Part shown: one piece after another, positions 23,582 to 33,282 of the stretch
Layout: every line of letters starts with the position of its first letter
How positions within the stretch are numbered: the first letter of the stretch is position 1
NCBI GenBank assembly: GCA_022225965.2
Contig: JAKJXP020000014.1
Location: 496,001-560,000, forward strand
Direction of reading: 5' to 3'
DNA length: 64,000 nucleotides
Source: Diatrype stigma
Taxonomy: Eukaryota; Ascomycota; Sordariomycetes; Xylariales; Diatrypaceae
Program-made: the position numbers and the translations under genes
Notes under the pieces: model-generated
What the model saw: the letters and a program-made list of their open reading frames with translations, nothing else
The model's database searches: none
Told to the model about the DNA's origin: nothing

Positions 23582-24800
23582 TTCTTTTTTTCTTTTTTGC
23601 TCCGGTGTTTCTGTACCAACATCATATAGAAATATGGGGATCCTCTTTTCTATGGATTTATTCTCTACAGTGTTGGCAGTGGCTGGAAGTCTGGTTGCCG
23701 GGGAGCTGAGAGATCAAAGCCGAAGAAAAATAATAACTGTAGCCAACTAGAAGTGAGATGGTAGGTTGCAAGTACCTACAGTGCTGTATGCAGGTGGTTA
23801 TTTAGAGGTAGGCAAGTCTAAACAGACTATGTCTTCCCATTAAAGACGAACACCTAGGTACGTATAGTTGCTACTTAGCCCCATACCCAAGGCCTTGGAG
23901 CTACCTACTTGGAGACATCAAAAGACCCAGAGCTTATGGTAGCCTAGATGTGCTTTGTGGCAGACATGCGTAGGATGTGCAATTGACCCGGCTGCCCATC
24001 AAGCCCATGGTTAGGTTCATGTAGCGGATGGAAGTGTGATGGATCTATGTATGAAAGCCTACAGTCCGTAACAATCGGTATTTTAGCGAACAATATGTAG
24101 GTAGCGTGCACAGGACCAATGATAAATCACAATGCACTTGGACACAACAAACCATACTACCTGTAGGCATTCCGAGGTCCTGATAGGCTGGTTGCCGTAT
24201 CTTGGTGTACATACATACCTACCTAGGTAGGTACCTACATGCCTGTAGTGCGGCTCTTGCATGTGTGATCTGAACTTCTGAAGGTGGGGGATCGAGGGAT
24301 CTCAGTGCTGGAGATCTGGGGGAGCCAATCGGGTACTTTCCAGGTTTCCAGATCGGGGCTAGTGCACTAGATCCTTGGCTGATTGTGCGCCCCCACGGCC
24401 CCCAAGTTTTCCTTCTTAAGGGCAGACACGTTCCATGCTCCTCCACACTCCCACAAATTCTCCATGTTCCCACATCACCAAAGCAAACAGCCCTTCTCTT
24501 GGATAGCATTGTTCTGCAGTCCATCAATCATTTCCAACATCTTTCTAATGGTCATTCATCATGGTAGACATGGCTCCGGCGATTGACATCCTTCAAACTT
24601 CGTCTTCCATCTTCGATCTACCTCGTCATCCACCATGACCTTTTGATCTACAACCTTCTTCAAACACACATCAAACATACAAACAAACTCGAAGGATCGG
24701 TCAATTTCTATCTCGATTGAGCTTCGGCCCCAAGGTAAATTCCCTCCCTCGCCCTGAGTCCAGTATGTGCTTGCTACGTCAGGTAACTAACATCCCCCCC
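23582..24800. other. Gene-poor sequence up to the assembly gap
   Basis: No coding region could be supported. It has a TACCTACCTAGGTAGGTACCTAC palindromic patch near 24216-24238 (described, not a gene). From about 24380 it becomes pyrimidine-rich, like the 5' leader of a transcribed gene. A good donor-like site (AAG/GTAAAT) lies at 24735. Confidence 0.4.
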
Positions 24801-24810
24801 NNNNNNNNNN
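24801..24810. other. Assembly gap (10 N)
   Basis: Ten undetermined bases follow a run of C. The true gap size is unknown, so the two sides should not be assumed to be contiguous. Confidence 0.99.
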
Positions 24811-25406
24811 AATGGTTTAGTGCGTTCAAACGTTTAAATCACTTAAACGCTTAGGAAATTTCCAACTCCAATTGCCCATACCTACCTACCCCCCAACTAG
24901 CGACCCTACCTACCTACCTACCTACCTACCTAGGTACCCATAAACAAACCAAAGCAAAACAAAACAAAACAAACACACATACATACATACATACACACAC
25001 AGACATTCATCCCTCATCCCATATCACTTCTCGTCGTTTCAATGGTCTACTGCCCCCCAATAGCAACTGCAGCTGCGGATCTCCCTTGTCCCGGTACGTC
25101 CCAACATTCTCAATAGGAAGTACTGAGGCAAGCTTCCGGTACTCCAGCGTCACGCATGTCGTGGCTGCATTTGGATCTACCGTGTTGCGACTCCATCTAC
25201 TGCTTATAAGTCAAGCGTGTCTCGGCACTGCATATTGCATGGCATATTTGGTTTGATGCTTTCCAGGAAAACTTTTGTTGAACAGTTGGGTCTGGAAAGG
25301 ACTTTCTTGGGGGCTTTCTGTCAGTCTGGCAGTCTGTACCCGGGGGTAGTGGCCATTGTCTCGGTGACTTGTTGACTTGGATTTTGACATGATATTTGAT
25401 GTAATG
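24811..25406. other. Microsatellite-bearing intergenic sequence
   Basis: It contains a (CTAC)n run near 24905-24932, AAAACAAAAC repeats and a CATACATA run near 24978-25000. An ATG at 25041 opens a 17-codon frame ending at a GTACGT donor-like site (25094). A matching downstream exon is not secure. Confidence 0.4.
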
Positions 25407-25698
25407 ATGCCGAGCCATCACAACGGTATGTACATCTCTCGTTTATCAATCGCCTTATCACTAACCATCCAAGCCTGTCACCTTCTGCCTACCTAGGTAT
25501 CGCAAACATCAAGCCTGCCTACCTTAAACACCAAGTTCACCGTTGCCATTCATCAATACAACCTCGTAGCTCAAGGTAAGTCTCATGCATCGCAATATCT
25601 CGTGGTATCTCCGCTGACTTGGGTTCTTCCCCAGAGGTATCACCAAAGCAAAGGGTCCATACTTCAGAGTCGTCTTTTCGGCGACTACGAGACCATAG
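25407..25698 (+). CDS. Candidate three-exon small ORF (53 aa)
   Basis: I do not recognise a family. Three segments, 25407-25425, 25497-25575 and 25635-25698, join in frame from an ATG to a TAG. The two intervening pieces look like genuine fungal introns: 25426-25496 (GTATGT donor, CTAAC at 25461, CTAG acceptor) and 25576-25634 (GTAAGT donor, GCTGACTT branch-like, CCCCAG acceptor). The product is basic, with no signal peptide or membrane segment. An open frame this short can arise by chance, so the introns are better supported than the protein. The transcript may be non-coding or a leader. Confidence 0.3.
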
Positions 25699-25706
25699 CA
25701 AAGAAG

Positions 25707-27274
25707 CTATCTATTTGATCTTATGCACGGGCACCGTGTCATAGAATAAGGCAAGCAAATACTACAATCAACACACCTGCCAAGGGGGTGGCACGGCAAG
25801 TCAAGGCGGAAGAGGAGAACGAGGAGGAATTTGGGGGGCAATTGATACCAAGATCTTGGACATACAGAGTAGAAAAGTGCATGGTTCTGGCACGGGGTTA
25901 TCGAAGTGGTTCCAGGCCAGATATGGGCGCTCAGCTACGTAATTTTGGAACATTGGGTAGTACGAAGAAAACCAATACTTGTACGACACATTACCAAGAT
26001 GCGTCTAAAGTTGCTTGCCTTGCTATTTCATGAATCCTCACGTGTCACCAGTCTATCAAGTCATATGCTTACTTTATTCTTATGATATATAAGTGTTGCC
26101 TACCTACTAGCAGCATATCCTTTAAGTCTCTTAAGAGTTTATGGTATCCCTAGCCTTATTAAATGATAAGTTCGATGGTTTGGTCCATATGTATATGTAT
26201 ATGCCAGTCTTCAGTATAGCATACCATAAGCCTGCCATGCCGAAATATCTCGTCTAAAGTTGTGGTCTAACAGTATTACGACTGCCCTGGTGTATGGGCC
26301 ATGGCATGTGGAAATGACATGATTCTGGCACTTTGACATTACACAACCATGTAAACATCTGCACTACCCTTAGAACACGTGCGACAAGTAGGTATCGCAA
26401 AAAAGGCATAGTGTTGTGGCTATCCAATTATAATGCTTACCATGATAAAGCTTAAAACTTAAAGTAAGCTTAAAAGAAAGATGTTAAGTGCGCGGCAAGG
26501 ACCTCCTTTTCATAACATATGTAGGTACGTACGTAGTACACAATCAATAAGATAAACCCCATAGGACGACGTGACGACGGGATCTGCAGGACATATTGCC
26601 TACATAGTAAGAAAATATATTCCTTCCAAGTGTGTTTCACTATACCCCAACGAGCATAAGCCGCGTTGCCGGCAGTCGCTAATAAACGGGACGGGTCCAG
26701 TAGCTAAATCCTTCGCGTCCTTCAGGACCTCCCAGAGGCGAATCAGAAGTATAGGCGAAGCCATAAGATGGGGCAACAAGATCGGCCAGATAGGGAAGCA
26801 ATTTAAGGAGACGGCTGGAAAACTGGCAGGTTGAATTGAGTGAACCGTCGGGTCATAAGTCTCAGCTGAATGCAAGACATTAGGCCTCGGGGTACTGGGG
26901 TAGTAATTGATTAAACGGTTGGTTGGGAAAAAGTCTCACGTCTGAGACTTCATGGATTGGAACAGGAACTTCACAGCTAACGGATCCTTACAGGCTTGGG
27001 TACATCCAACACGGTACATCCAATACATAGTACCTACTTATAGCTAAGTATAGAGGCAAGAGTACGACATACTAAGTACGTAATGCGCCCACACACCCTC
27101 TCATCTTACTGGGGGGTGCCGACATCCATCCGGCAGGACGGCCATGCGCCGATCCATCTTGGCGTCCCGACTTTGTTAGTGAGATGACGCTGACCAGGGC
27201 TATTCGTAATAACTGGAACCAGCCGTGTCGCTACCTATTTAGGCCTTGCATCCCTAGAAACCACCACCATCAGC
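25707..27274. other. Intergenic region upstream of the DUF3405 gene
   Basis: About 1.6 kb with no supported gene. Frames at 25788-26033 and 26571-26834 begin with non-ATG codons or lack family features. AT content rises near 26040-26480. Confidence 0.4.
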
Positions 27275-27391
27275 ATGTCTTCGACCTCCTTACAGGCTTC
27301 ACGGGGACGAATGCCTAGGTACTCCGACAGCTTGCCAAGCGCCGAAGAAGGAATATGCGGCAGCTCCTTGCATCCCGGAGGGTGGTCTTGA
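27275..27391 (+). promoter_or_regulatory. Upstream ORF overlapping the DUF3405 start codon
   Basis: An ATG at 27275 opens a 38-codon frame that ends at TGA 27389-27391, passing over the main ATG at 27355 in another frame. If both lie on the mRNA, scanning ribosomes that use the first ATG would miss the main start, lowering output. A leader intron that removes it cannot be excluded. Confidence 0.45.
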
Positions 27392-29044
27392 GCACCTTCA
27401 TTTGCTTCGTCCTCGTTCTTACCTTTTATCACTCTTACGAGCCCTCTGCGCTGGCAGGGCCGCTCGGTTCGAAGCTCGACACTCCCTGCCACATATGGCC
27501 GGATTGGGAAGACTCGAATCCGGCTCGTTTGCTTTATAATACCGTCAAAACAAAAACCCGACCGGTATTGGGCGATGCCGCCTTTATAGGTGACCCGGAC
27601 CGGTGCCTCTTAGCCGGTCGCCGGCTCGGGCAGTACCAGGCAACAGAAGGCCGCAACTGGGACGAAGTCCGATGGGGTGAGTACTGCTTCAGGTCATCCT
27701 ACTCCCGTCGAGGGTATGCATGGCAGACGAGTAGGCAGCTAACGTAGCGGGTTTCCAACCTTGTTTTTTTAAGGCGACGTGCAGAGAAGTTGCGCCGCAA
27801 GGAACAACAAACCGGAAGTCAAGAATGAGTTTGGGGGCATCTGGCATCAGCTGCCGGAGAGCTGGAAGATAGACACGACGACGTCGGCGGCCGGGGGCGA
27901 GCCGGGGCGGACGGCGATCGTGCTGCGCACCTGGGACAACTACAACTACAGCGAGCCGCGGCGGGCGTGGCTGCGGGCGCTGATTGCCGAGACGGCGCTG
28001 CACTCGGGCGGCGCGTACGAGGTGTTCCTGCTGGTGAACGTGAAGGACGGATCGATCCCGCTCGACACGGACGAGGCGGCCTACGAGCGGGCGCTGCGCG
28101 AGACCGTGCCCGACGAGTTCCGCGACATGGCGCTGCTGTACAACAACCGCGTGCTCGAGCGCTGGTACCCCAAGGTCGAGGAGCACGGCGCCCAGGACCA
28201 GATGTACCAGGCGCTGCAGATCTTCGCCCACCGGTTCCCGCGCTTCGCCCACGTCTGGCAGCTCGAGATGGACCTGCGCCTGACGGGCCACGCGCACGCC
28301 ACGCTGGAGCGCGCCGCCGCCTGGGCCCGCGCCCAGCCCCGCCGCAACCTCTGGGAGCGCAACGGCCGCTTCTACATCCCGCAGCTGCACGGCGGGTCGT
28401 ACGCGGCCTTCGCCGCCGCCGTCGACGCCGAGGTCGGGGTCGACGGCGGCGTCTGGGGCCCCGCGCGCACCGAGGACTTCGAGCCGAGGGGCCCCGTCCC
28501 GCCGCCCCGCTCCCAGACCGACTGGGGCGCCGGCGAGGACCCCGACCTCGTCAGCCTGATGCCGATGATCGACACCAACGGCACCGAGTGGATCTACGAG
28601 GGCGCCGTGCACGGGTTCGCGGCGGGCGCGGCGGGCACGCCGCAGCGCGCCGCCTTCGTCAGCATGACGCGGGCGTCGCGGCGGCTGCTGCTGCTCGTGA
28701 GCGAGGCGCAGCGCGAGCGCGGGCGCTGGCTCGTCAGCGAGGCGACGCTCGAGACCTTCGCGCTGCTGCACGGCCTCAAGGCCGTCTCGGTCCCGCACCC
28801 CATCGCCTTCGACGCCGACGTGTCGCCGCGCCAGGCCGACGAGCTCGTCAACCAGGGCCCGCCCCACAGCCGCGCCGGCGGCAAGAAGCCCTCCATGGCC
28901 TACTCGACCAGCGGCTGGGTCGCCGGCCCCTGGTTCCACGCCAGCTACTGGTTCGCCGCCGACGAGGCCCCCACCTACTGGCACCGCTACCTCGGCGGCG
29001 AGTGCATGCCGCCGATGCTGCTGCATCCGGTCAAGGACGAGTGA
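27355..29044 (+). CDS. DUF3405 type II membrane protein (glycosyltransferase-like)
   Basis: Exons 27355-27676 and 27774-29044 join across a GTGAGT...TTTTTAAG intron to give 530 aa. The join yields RWGDVQRSC, the start of the conserved DUF3405 domain. Residues about 10-25 form one hydrophobic anchor behind a short basic tail, the layout of Golgi type II enzymes. The domain contains the acidic QLEMDLRLTGH motif, resembling the DxD-type metal/nucleotide-sugar site of GT-A folds, and ends with WFHASYWFAADEAPTYWHRYLGGECMP-like conserved aromatic text. DUF3405 has no proven activity that I know of, so a glycosyltransferase role is inference. Exon 2 is very GC-rich and produces a long antisense frame. 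An overlapping upstream ORF precedes the start. Confidence 0.85.
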
Positions 29045-29531
29045 TGAAGTGTTTGCATGTGTGTTTGCATGTACGTATGTGGGTGCGTGAAAAGAGAGAG
29101 AGAGAGAGAGAAGGATCGGGCCTATCTATGTACCTTGGGTATATATTGACGTAGAAACATGGCGGACTTGGATATGGGGTTGCCGGAGTTGGGCTGTGCA
29201 CTTCCAGGAGCATATATATTAAGCATTACAGGATACGGTATAAACAAAGCTACGTACGTGCCACGATCAGTCTCTGTTTTTCTGGGGCAGTGCCTCTTTA
29301 TTATTATAGTGACTTCCCAGGAGAGGCGACGCCTTTCCCATCGTCGAAATATCATGTAACAGGTAGTTTGGGGTATCGATTCTCGGGAAACATGACTGAC
29401 TGGCTAGGTCAAAGATGCTAATTGCATATGCGCGCCATGCAGCTATTACAATACAAGACTTCTTACACTTTCCGTCGTTCTATAGTCATCGACTAAGGAA
29501 CGCAAAGCCACGACATTGTGATTCCTTCGCC
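29045..29531. other. Convergent intergenic region with short GA repeat
   Basis: It carries the 3' ends of the flanking genes. A purine run of AG dinucleotides spans about 29093-29111. No gene is seen. Confidence 0.45.
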
Positions 29532-31273
29532 TCACTTCTGGGCCTGGGTCCCTGGTAACTCTGAGACGCGCCTATCAGCGGACAACTCATGGCGCTGTCC
29601 TTGATTCGACATCTCGTAGCGCTGCCCGTCATCCGACATCTCGTAGACGACCCCACCACCACCATACGCTCCTGGTGGCCCGACGGGAGAGCCTGTGTAT
29701 ACGATCTTGGATGAATCTCCCTCGCCTGTGTCTGGACCCTCTGGCTGCTGCTGCTTCTGGGCGGAGCGGGAATGTCTCCTTCGATACACCCAGAATGCCG
29801 CGCCAGCGAGGACGAGTACGATGGCGGCGCCTACACCAATGCCAAGTCCTATTCCCATCCTAGTGCCAGCACCGAGGCCCGACTCTATTGGCCCGTCTCG
29901 ATTGGTGGTGGTGGTAGTGGTGTTGTCGCCGGAGCCGGAGCCGGAGCCGGAGCTGGAGAGCCCCGATGGAAGCGCAACGGCGGTCTCCCACACGTCGAGG
30001 CTCGACTGGTGGACCTGGGCCATGGAGCCGTTGCTGCTGTAGAAGATCCAGATCCTGTCGCTTGCGGCGTCGAACGCGTAGCCGTAGTTGGCGTTGGCGG
30101 TGTCGGCGAGCGGCCAGTACGCCCGGTCCTCGGGCGTCGCCTGGGCCCAGGTCCCGGCCTGCTCGCCGCCGCCTTCCTGGATCCGGTGCAGGTCCCGGTC
30201 CGAGCCGACGTAGAAGATGCTCCGGGTGCCGTTCGAGAGGAACACGACGCTCGCCCTCGCCTTCAGGCTCTCGAAGGCCTCCAGCGTCTCGTAGTCTTCG
30301 AGCGAGGCCTCGTCGTATTCGAAAGACGTGCCCGAGCTGGTCTCATTGGTCGCGTTCGAGGACTCGAGAGGGACGGGAAACGTATCTGGATTGCGATTAG
30401 CATGTCGGCGGTGGTCACACGGGGAAAGCAGGACCACATGAGGCCATAGGGTTGATTGGTTGATTTCTACGGCAGGGAGGATGCTTACCTATATCCCATG
30501 TGTCCCCTTGCAGAGTCATCACCTCGATTGCAACATTGTCGTTCCGGGGGTTCAGGACGGTGATGTTGTCGTTGCTGGCAAAGCCGGCGGCGACGGAAAA
30601 TGCCATGTTCTGGTCTTGCGAGATATAGCCGTCATATTTCCAGTCCTCTTCCGACGGGAGGTATCTCACAGCCACCGTGTGCGAGTAGTCGTCCTTGAAA
30701 TACACCCGGAAGCCCCCTTCATCATCATCGTCACCTGGCAGCACGAGGACGGCAAGTCCAGTCCCCTTCTGGATCGGCGCGTCGAAATCGCTGGTGATCC
30801 TCCATGATGGGTAGCCTCGAGCACTATAGTATCCCGAATCTTCGCACTGGAAAACCTCTCCGGCTAACTGATAGTCATACCTCTGGTAAAATATGGCAGC
30901 CTGCTCCTTATCATTAGTCCGACACGTTGCTATGATTGCTAGGTACTAGCTAATGATGTTGCTGGTGCTATGACTGTGGTCTTACGTATTTGGTGCCGTT
31001 CACTGCATAGCCAACGGCAGCAATATTGGTATTCACAAAGGGAGCCCAACTCAGGTCGAAGGTTGCTGACCTATTGTTTGGGAACACGGGCGGGTTGCTG
31101 CCATCGCAGAGACTATAGGACAGGGCCTGGGTGTCGCCATCGAAGGACACAACCTGCGCAGCGTCCCCGAACGCCTCATGATACCAAGCTGCAACCTGAG
31201 AACACTGTGCAGGCCGAAGCAGAAGCCATATGGAAACTAATAGGATGCTCCAGGCAGCTGAGCTAGGTCCCAT
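29532..31273 (-). CDS. Single-pass membrane protein with fungal-lectin-like beta-propeller ectodomain
   Basis: Exons read 31273-30986, 30906-30489 and 30385-29532 and give 519 aa. The first acceptor could lie 6 nt further on without changing frame. A signal peptide covers about residues 1-25. The ectodomain has blade-like repeats of the fucose-specific-lectin type: short strands with periodic aromatics such as AAVGYAVNGTKY, FRVYFKDDYSHTVAVRYL, DRIWIFYSSNG. It carries several N-glycosylation sequons. A Ser/Gly/Thr linker leads to a transmembrane helix at about 412-436 (GIGVGAAIVLVLAGAAFWVY), a basic stop-transfer RRRH, and an 80-residue cytosolic tail with three similar YEMS/HELS-type units. 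Most characterised fungal lectins are soluble, so the membrane anchor suggests a surface sensor or adhesin. Sugar specificity is unknown. Confidence 0.72.
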
Positions 31274-33282
31274 GGTCTGTATCTGCGAGCAATCGTAGAT
31301 TCTCCGCCGCAACAAAACCCCAGATTATCTTGTCTCTCATACGGAACAAGCAGAGGACCGAAAGAAAGAGCAAACAAATGTACTGCACCCCATGAAAGAA
31401 AACATGAACGGGTACATAGAACTGGCGGAGGGTGTCACGATAGCGGAGACTTAGGTAAAAGGCTGTGAGTTGGCCCTTTGGTCTCGTGAAACGGGGCTGA
31501 GGTTCCCATATGAGAAAGGTTTGTATTATGCAGCGGCTTGTGATTCTGTTCTACTGATGGAGCTGAGCCCTCTACTACCAATTGCATCGTTGAATCCATG
31601 CCTAAGCCCTGCTTCACGTGTGGTTCTTTCCTCGAGAAAGCCATGCAACGGGGGGGGGGGGTTCCCCATCTGGATTGTAACCCAGAGCCCAGTCGTCAGT
31701 GGGGACCAGATGATTTTCGAAAATATGCGCCTTGCACATCTGACTACCAGTGTTGCTGGTGCGTTCCTAGGCAGACCTCGCGATCCTCGCATTTGCAGGT
31801 GGTCTCTTCGAAAAGGGGACCAGCATCCTTAGTTGATACTAGATATGCTTCCGCCGTATAGCATACCTAGTATACTAACAAAGCCAATAGCACCGCTTTT
31901 CTAGCCGCCCTTTGGCCCCCAAGGAATTACCCGTTGGCTGGGGTATTTCGATCACTAAGAATATACCCTGGATCATAGATCATATCTGTCTTGGGTATAG
32001 TAAGTTGTCATAATTGAAACTGTATAGGGAATAACCGAACAACTCCTACGAACCTTACTACGAACGGTTGGTGCCTCGTTACTATAAAGTACCGTACAGA
32101 TTCTTATACATAGTGCGCAGGCCTTGGCAGGTATCCTTTGGGGATGAACCGGGTATTGATAGGCGCGAAGACCCATCCAACCCGATCTCACGCAGTTAAG
32201 TACCATGCACTGCCATGCTGTAGGGGGTCCACCTGGGCGGTATTATTGCCAGGATAGGCGCCAGGTTCTTTTGCTGCGCCGATATCCTAATTGAGCCTCC
32301 AAAGCGTTGATCTAGTGTATCACTACACGAAGTCTGCGTTTATAATAAAACGATCACCCATGGGAACGGCGGCACGGCGGACGGCTCTCGCTGCTTTCTA
32401 AAAGGGGAGGATGGGGGAAGAGGGACCTACATAGTACTACATTCATATTCATGATGCCTTGCCTACCTAGGTAGCTATAAGCTTGGCAGCTGGGCTGGCT
32501 AGGTTCGTACCGTGGCGTGCTCCAAATGATCGCCGGAGGTGGGATGAAGGTGGGCATACAAATCGGCAAGGCAGATTCAGTGATAACTCCTTCGTAGGCA
32601 CTCAATGATCATGTGCGTTGAAACTGATGTCTTCATAGTACGTGTGTATTGCATGTGTTACAAGATGCGTTGCATCATGGGAAGCAGTCGGCCCAAGAAA
32701 TACTTTGATCGTCAATTTTCACCTAGGCTGTAGACTTGTTGGCTTGCGTTTGAAGAAGAAGAGAGATGTCGTCTTACACGCAGTGCAACCCTCCATCTCT
32801 GCGATCCGACTTGTCGGGTCCTCCTTAAGGTAGCAGTAACACAAGATCTCGTGCCGCACACAGGCGGGATCGCGAGCGAGGGGAAGAAAGGCTTCTAAAA
32901 CGAAGGCAAGAGGGAAGAGCCTACATCTATCGTAGGCTATTAGAACTTAGACGGAGTGAAGGGGGGAGCCTCGAAAGTGATGATCATTCGATCCGTAGAA
33001 CACGTAGAACCTCTGCTGTAGCAAGCAGGCCTTGCTGTATTTATTGTACCCTTCCCGGACTCGTGAACATTGCTTCACCGTTTTGATTATACGCGATGTC
33101 GGTTATACTAGAATTAAAAGCCTCTTTATCCAGAATATAAAATAAAACATGATCTTTGTTGTACAAACGTAGAGACCGAATAACCAAAACGCATACATTG
33201 GGTCTACCTGCCTGCTTGTTTAACTTCACGAGAACACTCATCCAAGTCAAGTCAAGTCAAGTCACCGCAAGCAACCCTTTCA
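31274..33282. other. Intergenic region, 2 kb
   Basis: Promoter side of the lectin-like gene and 3' side of the ankyrin gene. It holds a 12-G run at 31650-31661, a 5S-rRNA-like segment at about 32165-32262 and a tetrameric TCAAG repeat at about 33243-33262. No protein gene is supported. Confidence 0.4.
32165..32262 (+). pseudogene. Degenerate 5S rRNA-like segment
   Basis: The stretch CCCGATCTCACGCAGTTAAG (32181-32200) closely resembles the internal CCGATCT...AGTTAAG core of eukaryotic 5S rRNA. The downstream GTAGGGGGTCCACCTGGG resembles the GTACTTGGATGGGTGACC-CCTGGG region with a deletion in the box C part. A TTCTTTT stretch follows at about 32266. The conserved 5' and 3' helix I ends are not evident, so this is probably a relic. 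It was recognised from memory of the consensus, not by alignment. Confidence 0.3.

Noticed and set aside
27689..29026. 445-codon minus-strand ORF opposite the DUF3405 gene
   Set aside because: Antisense shadow of GC-rich exon 2; repetitive composition without domains.
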